A stretch of 64,000 nucleotides of DNA from assembly GCF_000002985.6 (NCBI RefSeq), contig NC_003279.8, positions 8,618,001 to 8,682,000 on the forward strand, given 5' to 3'. The first letter of the stretch is position 1, and every line of letters starts with the position of its first letter. A model generated the notes under the pieces. The model searched no databases. It was not told where the DNA came from and saw nothing but the letters and a program-made list of their open reading frames with translations. Positions 22,527 through 33,589 of the stretch are shown one piece after another. The position numbers and the translations under genes are program-made. Source of the DNA: Caenorhabditis elegans. Its lineage: Eukaryota > Nematoda > Chromadorea > Rhabditida > Rhabditidae.

Positions 22527-25500
22527 ATGTTCCGTAAACCAAAGGCAAAAGGTGCTATTCGCCAACGGAAATCTGACGGATGGGATGAACCTGATGCTGA
22601 AAACCAACAAGTAGTCTCGGCTATCGAAGTGAGTTTTAATGAATTTCAACATTCTTTTTAATTTAATTTTTATTTAAAGGTCAAACAACCTGCTGTGCCT
22701 CGTCCAGCCATGAGTTTCGATGCTGATGAAGGAGCTGATTCGACGTTCAAACTTAAGAAAGACAAGAAAAAAGTTGAAGAATTGAAACGTCAACACAAAC
22801 TAGAGGAGGAAGCTGAAAAATTATATAAGGAAGAGAAAATTCGTAAGGAAGCGCTTGATAAAATTGTGAAAAAGGAGAAACTCTCAAAAGAAGACAAAAA
22901 GACGAAAAATGAGCGGCATAAATACCTTGACAAATATCGTGACAAATCTGCTAAGCACATTTCGAATTCGGAGAGCTACGAATACGAAGAAAATTTGGAT
23001 ATTGATGCAGAAGCAATTTCATCAGTTTCCAATAAATTCAATTCTGCTTTTGAAGGTATTCCCGACTCTCGTGCCGTTTTCGAAGCAAAAAAACGCCGAG
23101 AACGAGCCAGAAGAGAGGGAAATCAAGACGGATATATTCCTTTGGATGACACACAAAAACTTAAATCTAAAAGTGAACGAAATCGATTGATTCGAGAAGA
23201 TGAGAATGATGATTCGGATGAAGAGTGTACAAATAAATTCTATTCGGCTCGTGAGCTACTTCGAACAGAAGAAGATCGTCGTAGAGAAGAACAAGAAGGA
23301 TTTTTAGAACGAGAAAATGGAGATATTGATGAAGCTGAACGAATAAAAGGTGATGATGATAGTGAAAATGAGGAATGGGAAAAACAACAAATTCGGAAAG
23401 CTGTTAGTCGGAGAGAGGTGAGCTTTTTGTGGTAATAGAGATCGTGAATCTGAAAATTTAAAAATTATAGATAGGCCAACTGCGAACAGAAAAACGAAAT
23501 ACTTCTAAATTATTTGGGCATACAGTTCCTGTTGAAGATGACACAGCAATGGATATGGATATTGATCTTGATATGGATGTTCAAGTAATTGGAAAACCGG
23601 AATTTACTGGTATATTATTTTGTTTGAAGACAAATAATTTTAATTAATTTCAGGACCATCAAATACCGGAGGAGTTGTAAAAATTGAAGATATTCTTGCT
23701 AAATTAAAATTGCGGATTCAAGAACGAGATGAAGCATTGAATTTCAGAAAAGAAGAAAAACGAAAATTGGAGCAAAATATTGAAGAAAACAAATCAATGA
23801 TTGCAAAGGTAACAAGTATTTCAATAATTATATATATATATCATTTTTTAATAATTTCAGATTGAAATGGAGCTTCCTAACCAAAGTACCAAATACACAA
23901 TGTATCAAGAATTACGAGTGTATTCCCGTAGTCTTTTAGAATGTCTGAATGAAAAAGTTGGCGAAATTAATTCGATTATCGATAAGAAAAGAGATTGTGG
24001 GAAATCCAGGACTTCAAGACTCTCGGTACGTAGAAGACAAGACATGAGGGATCAACATGCAGAATGTATGCAGGGAAGAAATGCAAGAATGGGTGAGGCC
24101 GCTGGAAGAGCAGCAGAACGTGACGCCAGAAGGTACGTATTTTTTTGAAATAGTTTAATTGACAGGTCTGTGGGAAATCTGTCAATATCAATATCTGTGC
24201 TTTCTAAAAATAATCATAGCTGAAAATGATGGGTCTCGGCACGAATTTTTTTTACGAATTCAGAAAGTTTATAAATTCTAAAACTTTCCGAAAATGTAGA
24301 ACAAATATTTATGGGATTATTCAAGTAATGTAGCAAAATGTATTTAAGTACATTTGTGACGTCACAAATGTATTTAAATACATGTTTTTATCTACTTGAA
24401 TAAGGTGACGTAATTTTTCTACACTTTTTAATTTTCCGACATTACTTGAATAACCCCATTAATTATACTTTCAACCAACTAATTAAAATTTAAATATAGT
24501 CCCTTTAGTTTGAGTTCTGTTTTTATTTTCTTTCATCGCACACATAGATATTCATACTCAATTTTTTTTTCTATTTCGCAATAATCATGTGAAAATATTT
24601 CCCATATGACAATAGACGATCTCTCACAACTATGACATTTCACTTTTTAGAAAAAAAAATCTCATTCTTGTTCAGATTATTTCTATCAAAATCTATATAT
24701 TTATATATTTCAGAGGCCGTCGACGTCGAGAACGTGAATTTACACTTGCTAGAATTAATCATGAAGAAGGATTAAGTACAGATGATGAAGAACCAACTCC
24801 CCAGTCAATGAATGATCAAAAGATCTGTGATGAAGTGGAAGCAGTTGCTTCTGTTTTATTTGCAGATGCTCTAGATGAGTATTCTGATCTTCGAAAAGTT
24901 TTTGGACGGATGACGGATTGGTTGGCAGTTGATCCGAAGTCGTTTCAGGATGCTTATGTTTATTTGTGTATTCCAAAGTTGAGCTCTCCGTATGTTCGAC
25001 TACAGATACTCAGAGCGGATTTTCTTAGAGTAAGTAATTTTGTATAGCTTTACAAAACAAAAAAAAAATTTCAGAAAGAAACAATCTTAACTTCTATGCA
25101 ATGGTTCCATATCGCAATGCTTGCTGGCTCAGAAAATGCAGAAATTGATCAAAGTCATGAAATCCTAGTCGAGCTGGCGCCAGCCATCGTTGAAAAAGTT
25201 GTGATTCCATTTTTAATAGGTTTGTTTTTGAAACTTTCATCAAATTTTGGTGATTTTTCTGCTTTCCAAACAAAAATTATTTTTCAAAAACCATATTACA
25301 GATACCGTAAAAGAGGAATGGGATCCAATGTCTCTTCGACAAACTCGTCATCTCACAACATTTTGTTCACTTTTTGAAAAACTGCCAAATTTGACGGAAA
25401 AAAGCAAGCAATTCAACGCATTTCTAAATGCAATTCGAGAACGAATTTGTGATTGTATTTCTGAAGATCTTTTTATGCCAATTTTCATGCCAAATGCTCT

Positions 25501-26222
25501 TGAACAACCTATTTGTCGACAATTTCACGATCGACAATTTTGGACTTGTATTAAGGTAATACTTATCTTATCACTAAAACAATACAAAAACATCGAGAAA
25601 ATTGGTTGAAAAAAAAGATAATTGATTTCCATAGAATTAAGGGTGTTGGATTTGAGAACGTTGAAAAATTTCCTTTTTTTAAAGATTTTTCGATTTTTCA
25701 TAAACTTTTCCTTATTTTTTCTCTGAAAAACCGCGAAAACCCAAAATTTTTTGCCGACAGCTCTTTTCAGAAACTTTTTAGTACAACATAAATAGCTATT
25801 TTGAATATCTCGAAATATAATGTTTGAAACCCCTTTTTTCAAAATTTCCAAAAAAAAAATTACAGCTCATAAAATCGATAAATGCCCTCTCACCACTGAT
25901 ATCAATTGCCGCCAGATTTGAATTGGTTGTTGAAAAATGTGTCAACTCTCAATGTGTTATGGCTCTTCGTACTGGTTCGAAAAACGACGTGACTGCTGAA
26001 CGAAAGGTTCGGGGATTGCTCGCCGAGCTTGATGATTCGCTTTTGAAAATGGGTGGAAGAACATCATTTCGTCAATTAATTGGAACACTCGAGCTAATTG
26101 CTGAAGAGCAGAGTAAAGCAGGAAGGTAAGTGACATGAAATCAAATTATTCATGAAAATAATTTATTTTTCAGGAGCTTCCACAAGGAGATTCGAAAGTT
26201 TTTGGAGAAACTCGAGCGGTGA
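22527..26222 (+). CDS. GCFC-domain protein, PAXBP1/GCFC2 homologue
   Basis: Ten exons (22527-22628, 22680-23417, 23471-23609, 23654-23808, 23861-24132, 24714-25029, 25075-25219, 25302-25555, 25866-26125, 26174-26222) join in frame to 809 residues. The N-terminus MFRKPKAKGAIRQR resembles that of PAXBP1. A long Lys/Glu-rich charged region follows (VEELKRQHKLEEEAEKLYKE), then an acidic patch, then a coiled-coil-like segment (residues about 380-450). The C-terminal half is the helical GCFC domain, with DPKSFQDAYVYLCIPKLSSP, WFHIAML, DTVKEEWDPMSLRQTR and RQFHDRQFWTCIK. This family includes PAXBP1 and GCFC2, linked to intron-lariat spliceosome factors of the TFIP11/Ntr1 type. I believe this is F43G9.12 of the cosmid naming, from memory. 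Exon 2 begins at an AAG acceptor. Intron 5 holds a palindromic repeat. Confidence 0.9.
24311..24460. repeat. Palindromic MITE-like repeat in intron 5 of the GCFC gene
   Basis: The ends are inverted copies of GGGATTATTCAAGTAATGT / ACATTACTTGAATAACCCC. The centre includes CATTTGTGACGTCACAAATG. The same element occurs at 63419-63568 near egg-6, so it is a dispersed foldback family. Confidence 0.85.
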
Positions 26223-26459
26223 TTGATTTCTGAAAAAAAGCATAAAAAACCGGTTTCATCAATTAGTTTTTAATTTTTTTTATTTCCTTCTCTTTCTGTT
26301 CTGTCAAATTTACAAAATAATGAATTATTTATTTTATTTTCATTCCCATTCTATTCCTTATCAAAATGTTTTTTGATCATCGAGCTATTTTCTTGCCATT
26401 ATTTTCATTTGCTTTATGTTTCAGTTGTTCAGATTTTCACAAAAGAAATCAATTTTTAG
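26223..26459. other. Short spacer between the GCFC gene and syx-17
   Basis: 237 bp hold a T-rich 3' region with an AATAATGAATTATTT polyadenylation-like stretch. A TTTTTAG acceptor lies directly against the syx-17 ATG. The spacing and immediate acceptor suggest SL2-type operon processing, which would need transcript evidence. Confidence 0.4.
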
Positions 26460-28118
26460 ATGAGTACACTTGCTCAAAGATTTAGCACATTAGTGCGCAT
26501 GTATGAAAAAACTGCGAATCGACAATTAGGAGAGCTGAGAGTTTTACAGAGAATAGCGTTACAAGGAGGACTCAGGGATACACCTGCGCTTAGAGATTCG
26601 GTCAGTTTTTAAACCACTAAAACGAAAATTTGAGAAAAAAAAAAGTTTTTAAAAACTCCCAGCTGAAATTATAAAATTAAATTGTAAAAAAAATTTCAGA
26701 TAGCAGCATATGAAAAAGATTTGGAAGATGGATTACGTGGTATTCTCACAGTTCGTGGAGAGTTGCATGATTCACGACAAGAAAATGAATTTGATTCTAT
26801 AATTGACCCTATCAGGTATTCCAAAATTATTTAACAAAAAATAGTTAGCTCAAATTTTTGCAGACAGCAAATTAAAACCTTGTTAAATGTGACAAGATCC
26901 CTACCCGCTGTCAATTTACCCGGATCAAATCCTTTTGAACAAGCAACAGAAGACGATAATCCATATGAAATGGAATCACGAAGGTAGGAAACTATCAAAG
27001 AATTTACAATAATTTTCATATTTCCAGATACCTCCGAGAAACAACGTTGAAAGACAATGAACTACGACAATTGGCAGATGATATGAAGGAACGGGCTGAA
27101 GCGACAGTGAAAATTGAAAAGGATATGGCTGATTTAGAGAAAATATTTCAAGAACTTGGAAGAATTGTTCACGAACAACATGATGTTGTAGATTCAATTG
27201 AGGAGCAGGTTGAAAGAGCAACTGAAGATGTTAAACGAGGAAATGAGAATTTGAAAAAAGCTGTGAAATCGAAAGCGGCGAAGGTATTGATTTTATTTGA
27301 TTTTAAAGTTGGAGTATGGGGATTTTGCTTCAAAAATTTCTAGAATCGTCTCAAATTCAGAAAAAAATCCATAAATAAACAGGAACAAATTTTTATCGAT
27401 TTCATGAGCTGCAAATTTTTTGTTAGAAATTTTCAAAAAAATTTTTTATTTTATTGAGAAAAATATGAACACTTTTAATATAGAAATTATTAAAAGTGGA
27501 GTACCGAATGGCATTTTGCTTTAAAATTTTGTATTTTGTATCGTATCAATTAAGAAAACCCTCCAAGAAAAAACGAAAATAATCACGAAAAATAATCCAA
27601 ATTTTGAAATTATGATTTTTCATTTTTGGCTCTAATCTCCCGTTTGAAATTTCTCAAAAATTAAAGTTGCCACCAATCAGCGATTCGCTCCACCCACTTT
27701 TCCACCAATTAGACTGAGTGGGCGGAGTTCGAAGATGTTGATTGGTCGGGAAGTTCTCATTTTTGAGGAAATTCAAACAGGGAATTAAAAAATTGAAAAG
27801 TGGGATTTTTTCACTCTTTAGTGTTTTTTGTGCTTATTCTCTTTCTGATTTTTGAACTACTTCACCTTCAAAAATTGAATTTCAGGCTCCACTTTATGCC
27901 GGAGTTGTGGGTGGACTTGCAGTCGGAGGGCCTGTTGGATTGGCAGCTGGATCAGCTATTGCTGGAATTGCAGCTGGTGTCGGAGGTTTAGTCGCTAGTA
28001 AGTAAATAACAAAAATTAAATTAAAATAACAAAAATTAAATTAAATTAAAAATAAAAATAAAGTTTTTCAGCAATCTACACCGGGAAATTTTTCAAACGA
28101 TCGGCCACGAGTGATTGA
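26460..28118 (+). CDS. syx-17: SYX-17, syntaxin-17-like SNARE
   Basis: Six exons (26460-26600, 26700-26815, 26864-26983, 27028-27283, 27886-27997, 28072-28118) encode 263 residues from MSTLAQRFSTLVRMYEKT. The N-terminal part is helical, like a syntaxin Habc region. The SNARE coiled coil spans about residues 130-210 (LRETTLKDNELRQLADDM, MADLEKIFQELGRIVHEQHD, DSIEEQVERATEDVKRGN). The C-terminus is a Gly/Ala-rich hydrophobic hairpin (YAGVVGGLAVGGPVGLAAGS then IAGIAAGVGGLVA) and ends KRSATSD. This glycine-rich double hydrophobic tail is the hallmark of syntaxin 17, which drives autophagosome-lysosome fusion and acts at ER-mitochondria contacts. Intron 4 (27284-27885) contains a foldback repeat. 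Confidence 0.9.
27635..27786. repeat. Imperfect foldback in syx-17 intron 4
   Basis: The left arm (CCCGTTTGAAATTTCTCAAA through CCACCAATCAG) pairs with the right arm (TGATTGGTCGGG through TTTGAGGAAATTCAAACAGGG). The arms are about 45 bp with scattered mismatches. The loop holds CCACCCACTTTTCC and GAGTGGGCGGAG, which also pair. It is likely an older MITE copy. Confidence 0.7.
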
Positions 28119-28450
28119 GAGTTCTTTATTCTATCTGTATAATGTACATTATTATTTTCATCATTTTGTTTCCATTTACTGTATTATATTATTGATAGAG
28201 ATTTCCTAGACCATTGATTCGGGGTTATTTGCATGAAATTCCATCGTTTTCGGGATCATTTTTCTGCTATGTCAAAATGTAAATTAAATGAACAGCTTTT
28301 TTAGAAATACTTCAATTCTCTGGTTCTTTTCAAATTAGGTTGCGAAACCATTTTCTTATTTTTTTTCCTCGATTTTTCAAACAAAAGAAAACAGATATCC
28401 TAGATTTTCGGATTTTTTTTGAAATAAAAAAAAATCAAAAAAGTTTTCAG
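28119..28450. other. Spacer between syx-17 and sig-7
   Basis: 332 bp of AT-rich 3' and leader sequence. An AAGTTTTCAG acceptor abuts the sig-7 ATG. It is compatible with a downstream operon position, but the length also allows an internal promoter. Confidence 0.4.
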
Positions 28451-31400
28451 ATGGCAGTTTTAATTGAAACTACACTTGGTGACCTTATAATCGATTTATT
28501 CGTGAAAGAACGTCCCAGATGTTCACTTAATTTTTTGAAATTGTGCAAAAAGAAGTACTACAATCTCAACCAGTTTCATAGTATTGAGAGAAATTACGTA
28601 GCACAGACAGGTGACCCGACTGGAACTGGAAAAGGAGGAGAATCTGTTTATAGGTACGATCATTATCCGTATCAGGGCTGAATTCAAAAAAAATTGTTTT
28701 TTTGCAAAAAGAAAAAATATGTTTAACTGAACAAGAAAAAAAAAAGTTTAAAAAAATAATTTCGAGTGTAATTTTTTGGAAAAATGTCAAATTAAGAATA
28801 TTTTGCATCGTTTTGTTTTCAAAAAAAGCGAAAAATACTTTTTTTCGGCAAAAGTGAAAACAAAAAATCTACAGCCCTTGGTGTTTTTTCTCTGGAAATT
28901 TCTCAATGTATCCTTTCTATTTTCAAGACTTGCAGAATTGCCCCAAAAATTGCTTTCGTGGAAAATTATGAATACGCTGTGGAAGTTTTAAGATTTTTTC
29001 GCTGAACGTATTTTGAATTTTGCGATAAAATTGGGGCAATAATTTTTAAAAAATTAACAAGCAATAACAAAAACCCTAAAAAATATTTTCTTAAAATTCT
29101 ACAGACACTGGAAGTTGGGCAAATGCTCTTTTACTACCTCATCTTTTACTACGTTGCTCTTTTACTACGGTTTACTCTTTTACTACGGCGGTATTTTTTA
29201 CTACATTTTCCAATTTCGATTTTTTACTACGAAATGTATCTTTTACTACGGCCGTATTTTTTACTACATTTTCCAATTTCGATTTTTTACTACGAAATGT
29301 ATCTTTTACTACGGCCGTATTTTTTACTACATTTTCCAATTTCGATTTTTTACTACGAAATGTATCTTTTACTACGGCCGTATTTTTTACTACATTTTCC
29401 AATTTCGATTTTTTACTACGAAATGTATCTTTTACTACGGTCGTATTTTTTTACTACGGTTTCCGAATTTGATTTTTTACTACGATTCGTATCTTTTACT
29501 ACGATTAACGATTTTTTACTACCTAATGAAAAAAAGAATATCAAAAGTTGGAATTTGAAAGTTACCTTGTAGCAGATTTTAGGTATAATTACAATTTCAT
29601 TCTGAAATCAACATGAAAGTTTCATAGCTGTGTTCTTTTTCCAACTTTTGAAATATACTACTGTCTGAGCGGTTTTTAACTGAATCCGACGATATCATAA
29701 CGGGAAAATGAAATTTATGAAAATTTTCCAAACAAAACTATTTTGAAACCTTATTAGGCACTAATCAGTTATTGTAGAAAAATTCTCAATCTGTCGTTTT
29801 TGAAAACATTCCTGTCAACTTTGTGATTTGGCATAATAATAAGAAACTCGACAAGTAGGGCTCTATATACCCACATATCTTTTCAGACAGAGGGAATGTG
29901 AAAAATTAATCAATCGCAAACTTGTTAAGCTTAAGATAAGGAACACTTTTCCCGTGCAAACTATTTGAAAAAAAATCTGAATGGATCCAGATTCGAACCA
30001 GCAATGACTCTACTGAAGAGCGCGCGCTTTACCACTTCTTCAAACAGGCGAGTGGCGGCCGCGGTTCCAAGGAATATGTGAAACCAACCGAGCTGTACGA
30101 AGTAAGAAGCTTCCATTACTTTTTCAGATATTTAGTTCTGAAAACTTTGTCAACTCTCCTTATCAACAACTAAATGGTCCTTTTTGTAGTTATTTCTACT
30201 GGAAAAAAGAGTGTGCCTGTAAATAATATCCTGCGTATAAACGTTGTTGTCCAGTGAAAACCTTCCCTTGACTTGAAATTTATCTTGAAAACTACTTTTT
30301 TTGAGTGTATTTTTAAACATTCTAAGTACAAATTCCACTTAATAGCAGCTCGGGAACTTCTGTGATTCATCGAATGAGCTATTTTCAAAAAAAAAATTGG
30401 CCCAAAATTTGTTTCTGAAAAACGGCCCCAATCTTGTTTTTTTCCAGTAATAAATGCAATCTGAATTTTTTCGAAATTATTTTTCGCATGGAATGTCCTG
30501 TTTTTGGGTTTCAAACGCACTTTTTGTCAATTTTGCTTTTTAAAAATATGAAGTGTCGTCGAATAAAATGCACGGTACGCAAAAGTACGCAAACACCGAC
30601 ATGTACCGTACTCCGGAATTTTTTCAATTTCGATCGAATTCGATTTGCCAATAACGAAAACGACGAAAACATTACGTTTGAAGCCGGAAAATGGGATTTT
30701 GATACGAAAAATTATTTTAAAAAATATACTTTTTATATACACTCTTGGAAAAATAAGAACTGTAGTGGTTTTTGAGAAAAAACATTTTAGGCCCAAAATT
30801 TAATTTCAAATGTTTCATTTCTGTATCTCGTATCAACATGCATGTACAATTTTCTAGAAATTTCAGGTCAAGGGAAGGTTTTCACTGGACAACAACGTTT
30901 ATACGCAGGATATTATTTACAGGCACATTCTTTTTTTCCAGTAGAAATAACTACAAAAAGGACCATTTAGTTGTTGATAAGGAGAGTTGACAAAGTTTTC
31001 AGAACTAAATATCTGAAAAAGTAATGGAAGCTTCTTACTTCGTACAGCTCGGTTGGTTTCACATATTCCTTGGAACCGCGGCCGCCACTCGCCTGTTTGA
31101 AGAAGTGGTAAAGCGCGCGCTCTTCAGTAGAGTCATTGCTGGTTCGAATCTGGATCCATTCAGATTTTTTTTCAAATAGTTTGCACGGGAAAAGTGTTCC
31201 TTATCTTAAGCTTAACAAGTTTGCGATTGATTAATTTTTCACATTCCCTCTGTCTGAAAAGATATGTGGGTATATAGAGCCCTTCAAAAGTTGGAAAAAT
31301 AACACAGCTATGAAACTTTCATGTTGATTTCAGAATGAAATTGTAATTATACCTAAAATCTGCTACAAGGTAACTTTCAAATTCCAACTTTTGATATTCT

Positions 31401-33589
31401 TTTTTTCATTAGGTAGTAAAAAATCGTTAATCGTAGTAAAAGATACGAATCGTAGTAAAAAATCAAATTCGGAAACCGTAGTAAAAAAATACGACCGTAG
31501 TAAAAGATACATTTCGTAGTAAAAAATCGAAATTGGAAAATGTAGTAAAAAATACGGCCGTAGTAAAAGATACATTTCGTAGTAAAAAATCGAAATTGGA
31601 AAATGTAGTAAAAAATACGGCCGTAGTAAAAGAGTAAACCGTAGTAAAAGAGCAACGTAGTAAAAGATGAGGTAGTAAAAGAGCATTTGCCTGAAAGTTG
31701 AGGTAGAATATACTGAACAATTTCAGTTGAAAATAAATAAAATTATTTATTCAATTTCAGTGACATGTACGGAGAACAAGGACGATACTTCGAACGGGAA
31801 GATCTTCCAAAAATGCGTCACACTCGTATGGGAATTGTTTCATTTGTGAACAATGGAGATAATATGCTCGGAAGTCAATTCTTTATTACACTTGGAGAGA
31901 ATCTTGACTATTTGGATGATCAACACACTATTTTTGGACAAGTTACTGAAGGTCTTGAAACACTGGAGAAGCTCAATGAACAGTTAGCAGACACTAACAA
32001 TCGACCGTTTAAGGATATTCGGTGAGTTTGTAACTTCGTTGTTTCTAGAAAACCAGGGCTGAGGATAAACACCTCATGAAAATGAAAAACGAAAATCGCA
32101 AAAACAAATAATTTTGCTATTAAAATGAGTTTGTAGCATTTTCTTGGTATTCTTTTAAATTCTCAGTTTACTCGTACTCTATTTATATTCTCGAGTGTCA
32201 TTTTTTGAAAAAACGAGGTGTAAAATTTGAAAAATGTATGATTTTTCAGGTAAGGAAAGGGCAACAAAGTTTTTAGATTTTTTGGTCACCTTTTCTCAGA
32301 AAAATCAAAAATTGATTTTTCGCCAAAAAATGAAAACCCCCAACTTTGGTACAAATAACTAAATATAAATTTCCACAAATATTTTTCAGTAACCAAGCTG
32401 AAGATTAATTTTTATGAAACTACAGTAATCCTACCGTACTCCCACCATTAACCCCAACTCAGAAATCAAAACTTCAGAGTGTATAGACTAGAACACACGG
32501 AACAAGCGATTTTGATATATTAAATGATTTTCAGAATCTCACACACAATTGTTCTTGACGATCCATTCGATGAAGATGCTAGAATTTCTTTTCCACCACG
32601 ATCTCCATCTCCTACTTATGAGATGCTTGTAAAGGTTTAGAAAAATACTAAATTAATAATTATTAAAACTTTTTAATTTCTCAGACTGATCAAATTGCTC
32701 TCGATGAAAAAGAAGACGAAGACGAGGGAAAAACTGCAGAAGAGATTGCTGAAGAGCTGCAACAAAGAGAAATGGCTGAACAAGCTCAAATTCTTGAAAT
32801 GGTAAAAAACATTTATAAGTCTAAAAAATAATTATTTTTCACAGGTCGGAGACTTGAAAGATGCTGATGAAGTTCCACCGGAAAATGTGTTGTTTGTTTG
32901 CAAATTGAATCCAGTTACAACCGATGAAGATCTCGAGATTATTTTCTCTCGATTCGGAAAAATTAACAACTGCGAGGTGATAGTTTTGTTGGAAAACATT
33001 TCTTTACGAAAAACATGATTTCAGATTGTTCGAGACCGTCGCAGTGGTGATTCTCTTCAATACGCGTTCATTGAGTTTGACAATGCGAAAAGCTGTGAGC
33101 AAGCTTTCTTTAAAATGGACAATGTTCTTATTGATGATCGACGAATTCATGTTGATTTCTCACAATCTGTCTCTCAAAATTACAAGTACAAGCCCAGTAA
33201 GTTCTGACCAGCTTTTCTGAAAATTCAGCTTCAATTTTCAGAATCACAGCAACAAGAAGCACCAAAGAGACGGCAATCTCCTCAACGACGTCCTGAAGTG
33301 AAGAGAAGTCATCAGAGAAGTCCTTCTCCAAGAAGACGTCGTTCTCCTTCACCAAAGAAAGATAAGAAGAGAGATTATCGAAGAGAACCAGCAAGACGTA
33401 GAAGGTAGTACTGTAGTCACCATAATTCCATCTAAAGTAAAATTAATTTACAGAAGTTCTGACAATCATCGTGATCGTGATCGTAGCTATCGAGACAACA
33501 ACCGTGATCGTCGTGACAACCATCGGGACTCTGATCGGGATCGTCGTCGTCATGATAGATCTCCGGATCGGAGACGTGATCGTCGTTAA
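28451..33589 (+). CDS. sig-7: SIG-7, nuclear cyclophilin with RRM (PPIL4 homologue)
   Basis: SIG-7 is a conserved nuclear cyclophilin tied to RNA polymerase II transcription and co-transcriptional splicing. Eight exons (28451-28653, 31761-32021, 32535-32634, 32685-32801, 32845-32976, 33025-33196, 33242-33404, 33454-33589) give 427 residues. Residues 1-160 are a cyclophilin fold ([53 protein letters not shown]). Residues about 240-320 form an RRM with RNP2 LFVCKL and RNP1 QYAFIEF. The tail is Arg/Ser/Asp-rich ([28 protein letters not shown]). The cyclophilin active-site positions are only partly typical, as in other PPIL4 proteins. Intron 1 is 3107 bp, by far the largest in the gene, and is filled by a 2.6-kb foldback. 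Confidence 0.95.
29191..29442 (+). repeat. Four tandem 63-bp units rich in TTTTACTAC
   Basis: Units start at 29191, 29254, 29317 and 29380, each GTATTTTTTACTACATTTTC followed by CAATTTCGATTTTTTACTAC and a GAAATGTATC segment. A degenerate fifth unit follows. The mirrored array in the right arm (about 31480-31620) has only two units. Because 63 is a multiple of three the array is open in several frames, but the translated Tyr/Phe-rich repeats are not a protein gene. Confidence 0.9.
29985..30057 (-). repeat. tRNA-like segment with Pol III A and B boxes, left arm copy
   Basis: On the minus strand this reads an A-box-like TGGTAAAGCGC (about 30025-30035) and a B-box-like GGTTCGAATCT (29989-29999). 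It is the inverted copy of the segment at 31090-31158. The T-stem and acceptor stem do not pair properly, so it is a tRNA-derived sequence and not a functional tRNA gene. Confidence 0.5.
31090..31158 (+). repeat. tRNA-like segment with Pol III A and B boxes, right arm copy
   Basis: The plus strand shows TGGTAAAGCGC at about 31106 and GGTTCGAATCT at 31141-31151, about 35 bp apart, close to the spacing in tRNA genes. The B box matches the consensus at 10 of 11 positions. Flanks (CGCCTGTTTGAAGAAG and CTGGATCCA) do not make a normal cloverleaf. A SINE-like or tRNA-derived origin is plausible. Confidence 0.5.

Larger units (their letters stand above)
29118..31691. repeat. 2.6-kb foldback element inside sig-7 intron 1
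   Basis: The left arm 29118-30281 pairs with the right arm 30858-31691 as reverse complements over most of their length, with a 576-bp unpaired centre. The outer ends match (GGCAAATGCTCTTTTACTAC with its complement ending GAGCATTTGCC). Arm contents run inward: a TTTTACTAC-rich array, an AT-rich unique stretch, a tRNA-like segment, then a stretch ending CCTTCCCTTGACTTGAAATT on the left. The left arm is about 330 bp longer: two extra 63-bp units plus a roughly 207-bp stretch (29651-29857) missing from the right arm. No transposase frame is present, so it is a non-autonomous foldback element or a rearranged duplicate. Confidence 0.88.

Noticed and set aside
29115-29572. Tyr/Phe/Leu-rich proteins of about 150 residues encoded by repeats
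   Set aside because: They arise because the 63-bp TTTTACTAC unit is a multiple of three and lacks stops; three frames are open at once and the sequence is intronic.
31090-31158. Functional tRNA gene in the sig-7 intron
   Set aside because: A and B boxes are present but the T-stem and acceptor stem do not pair, so only a tRNA-derived repeat is claimed.
31363-31720. Minus-strand Tyr/Phe-rich open stretches
   Set aside because: They are the mirrored arm of the same foldback, with the same explanation.
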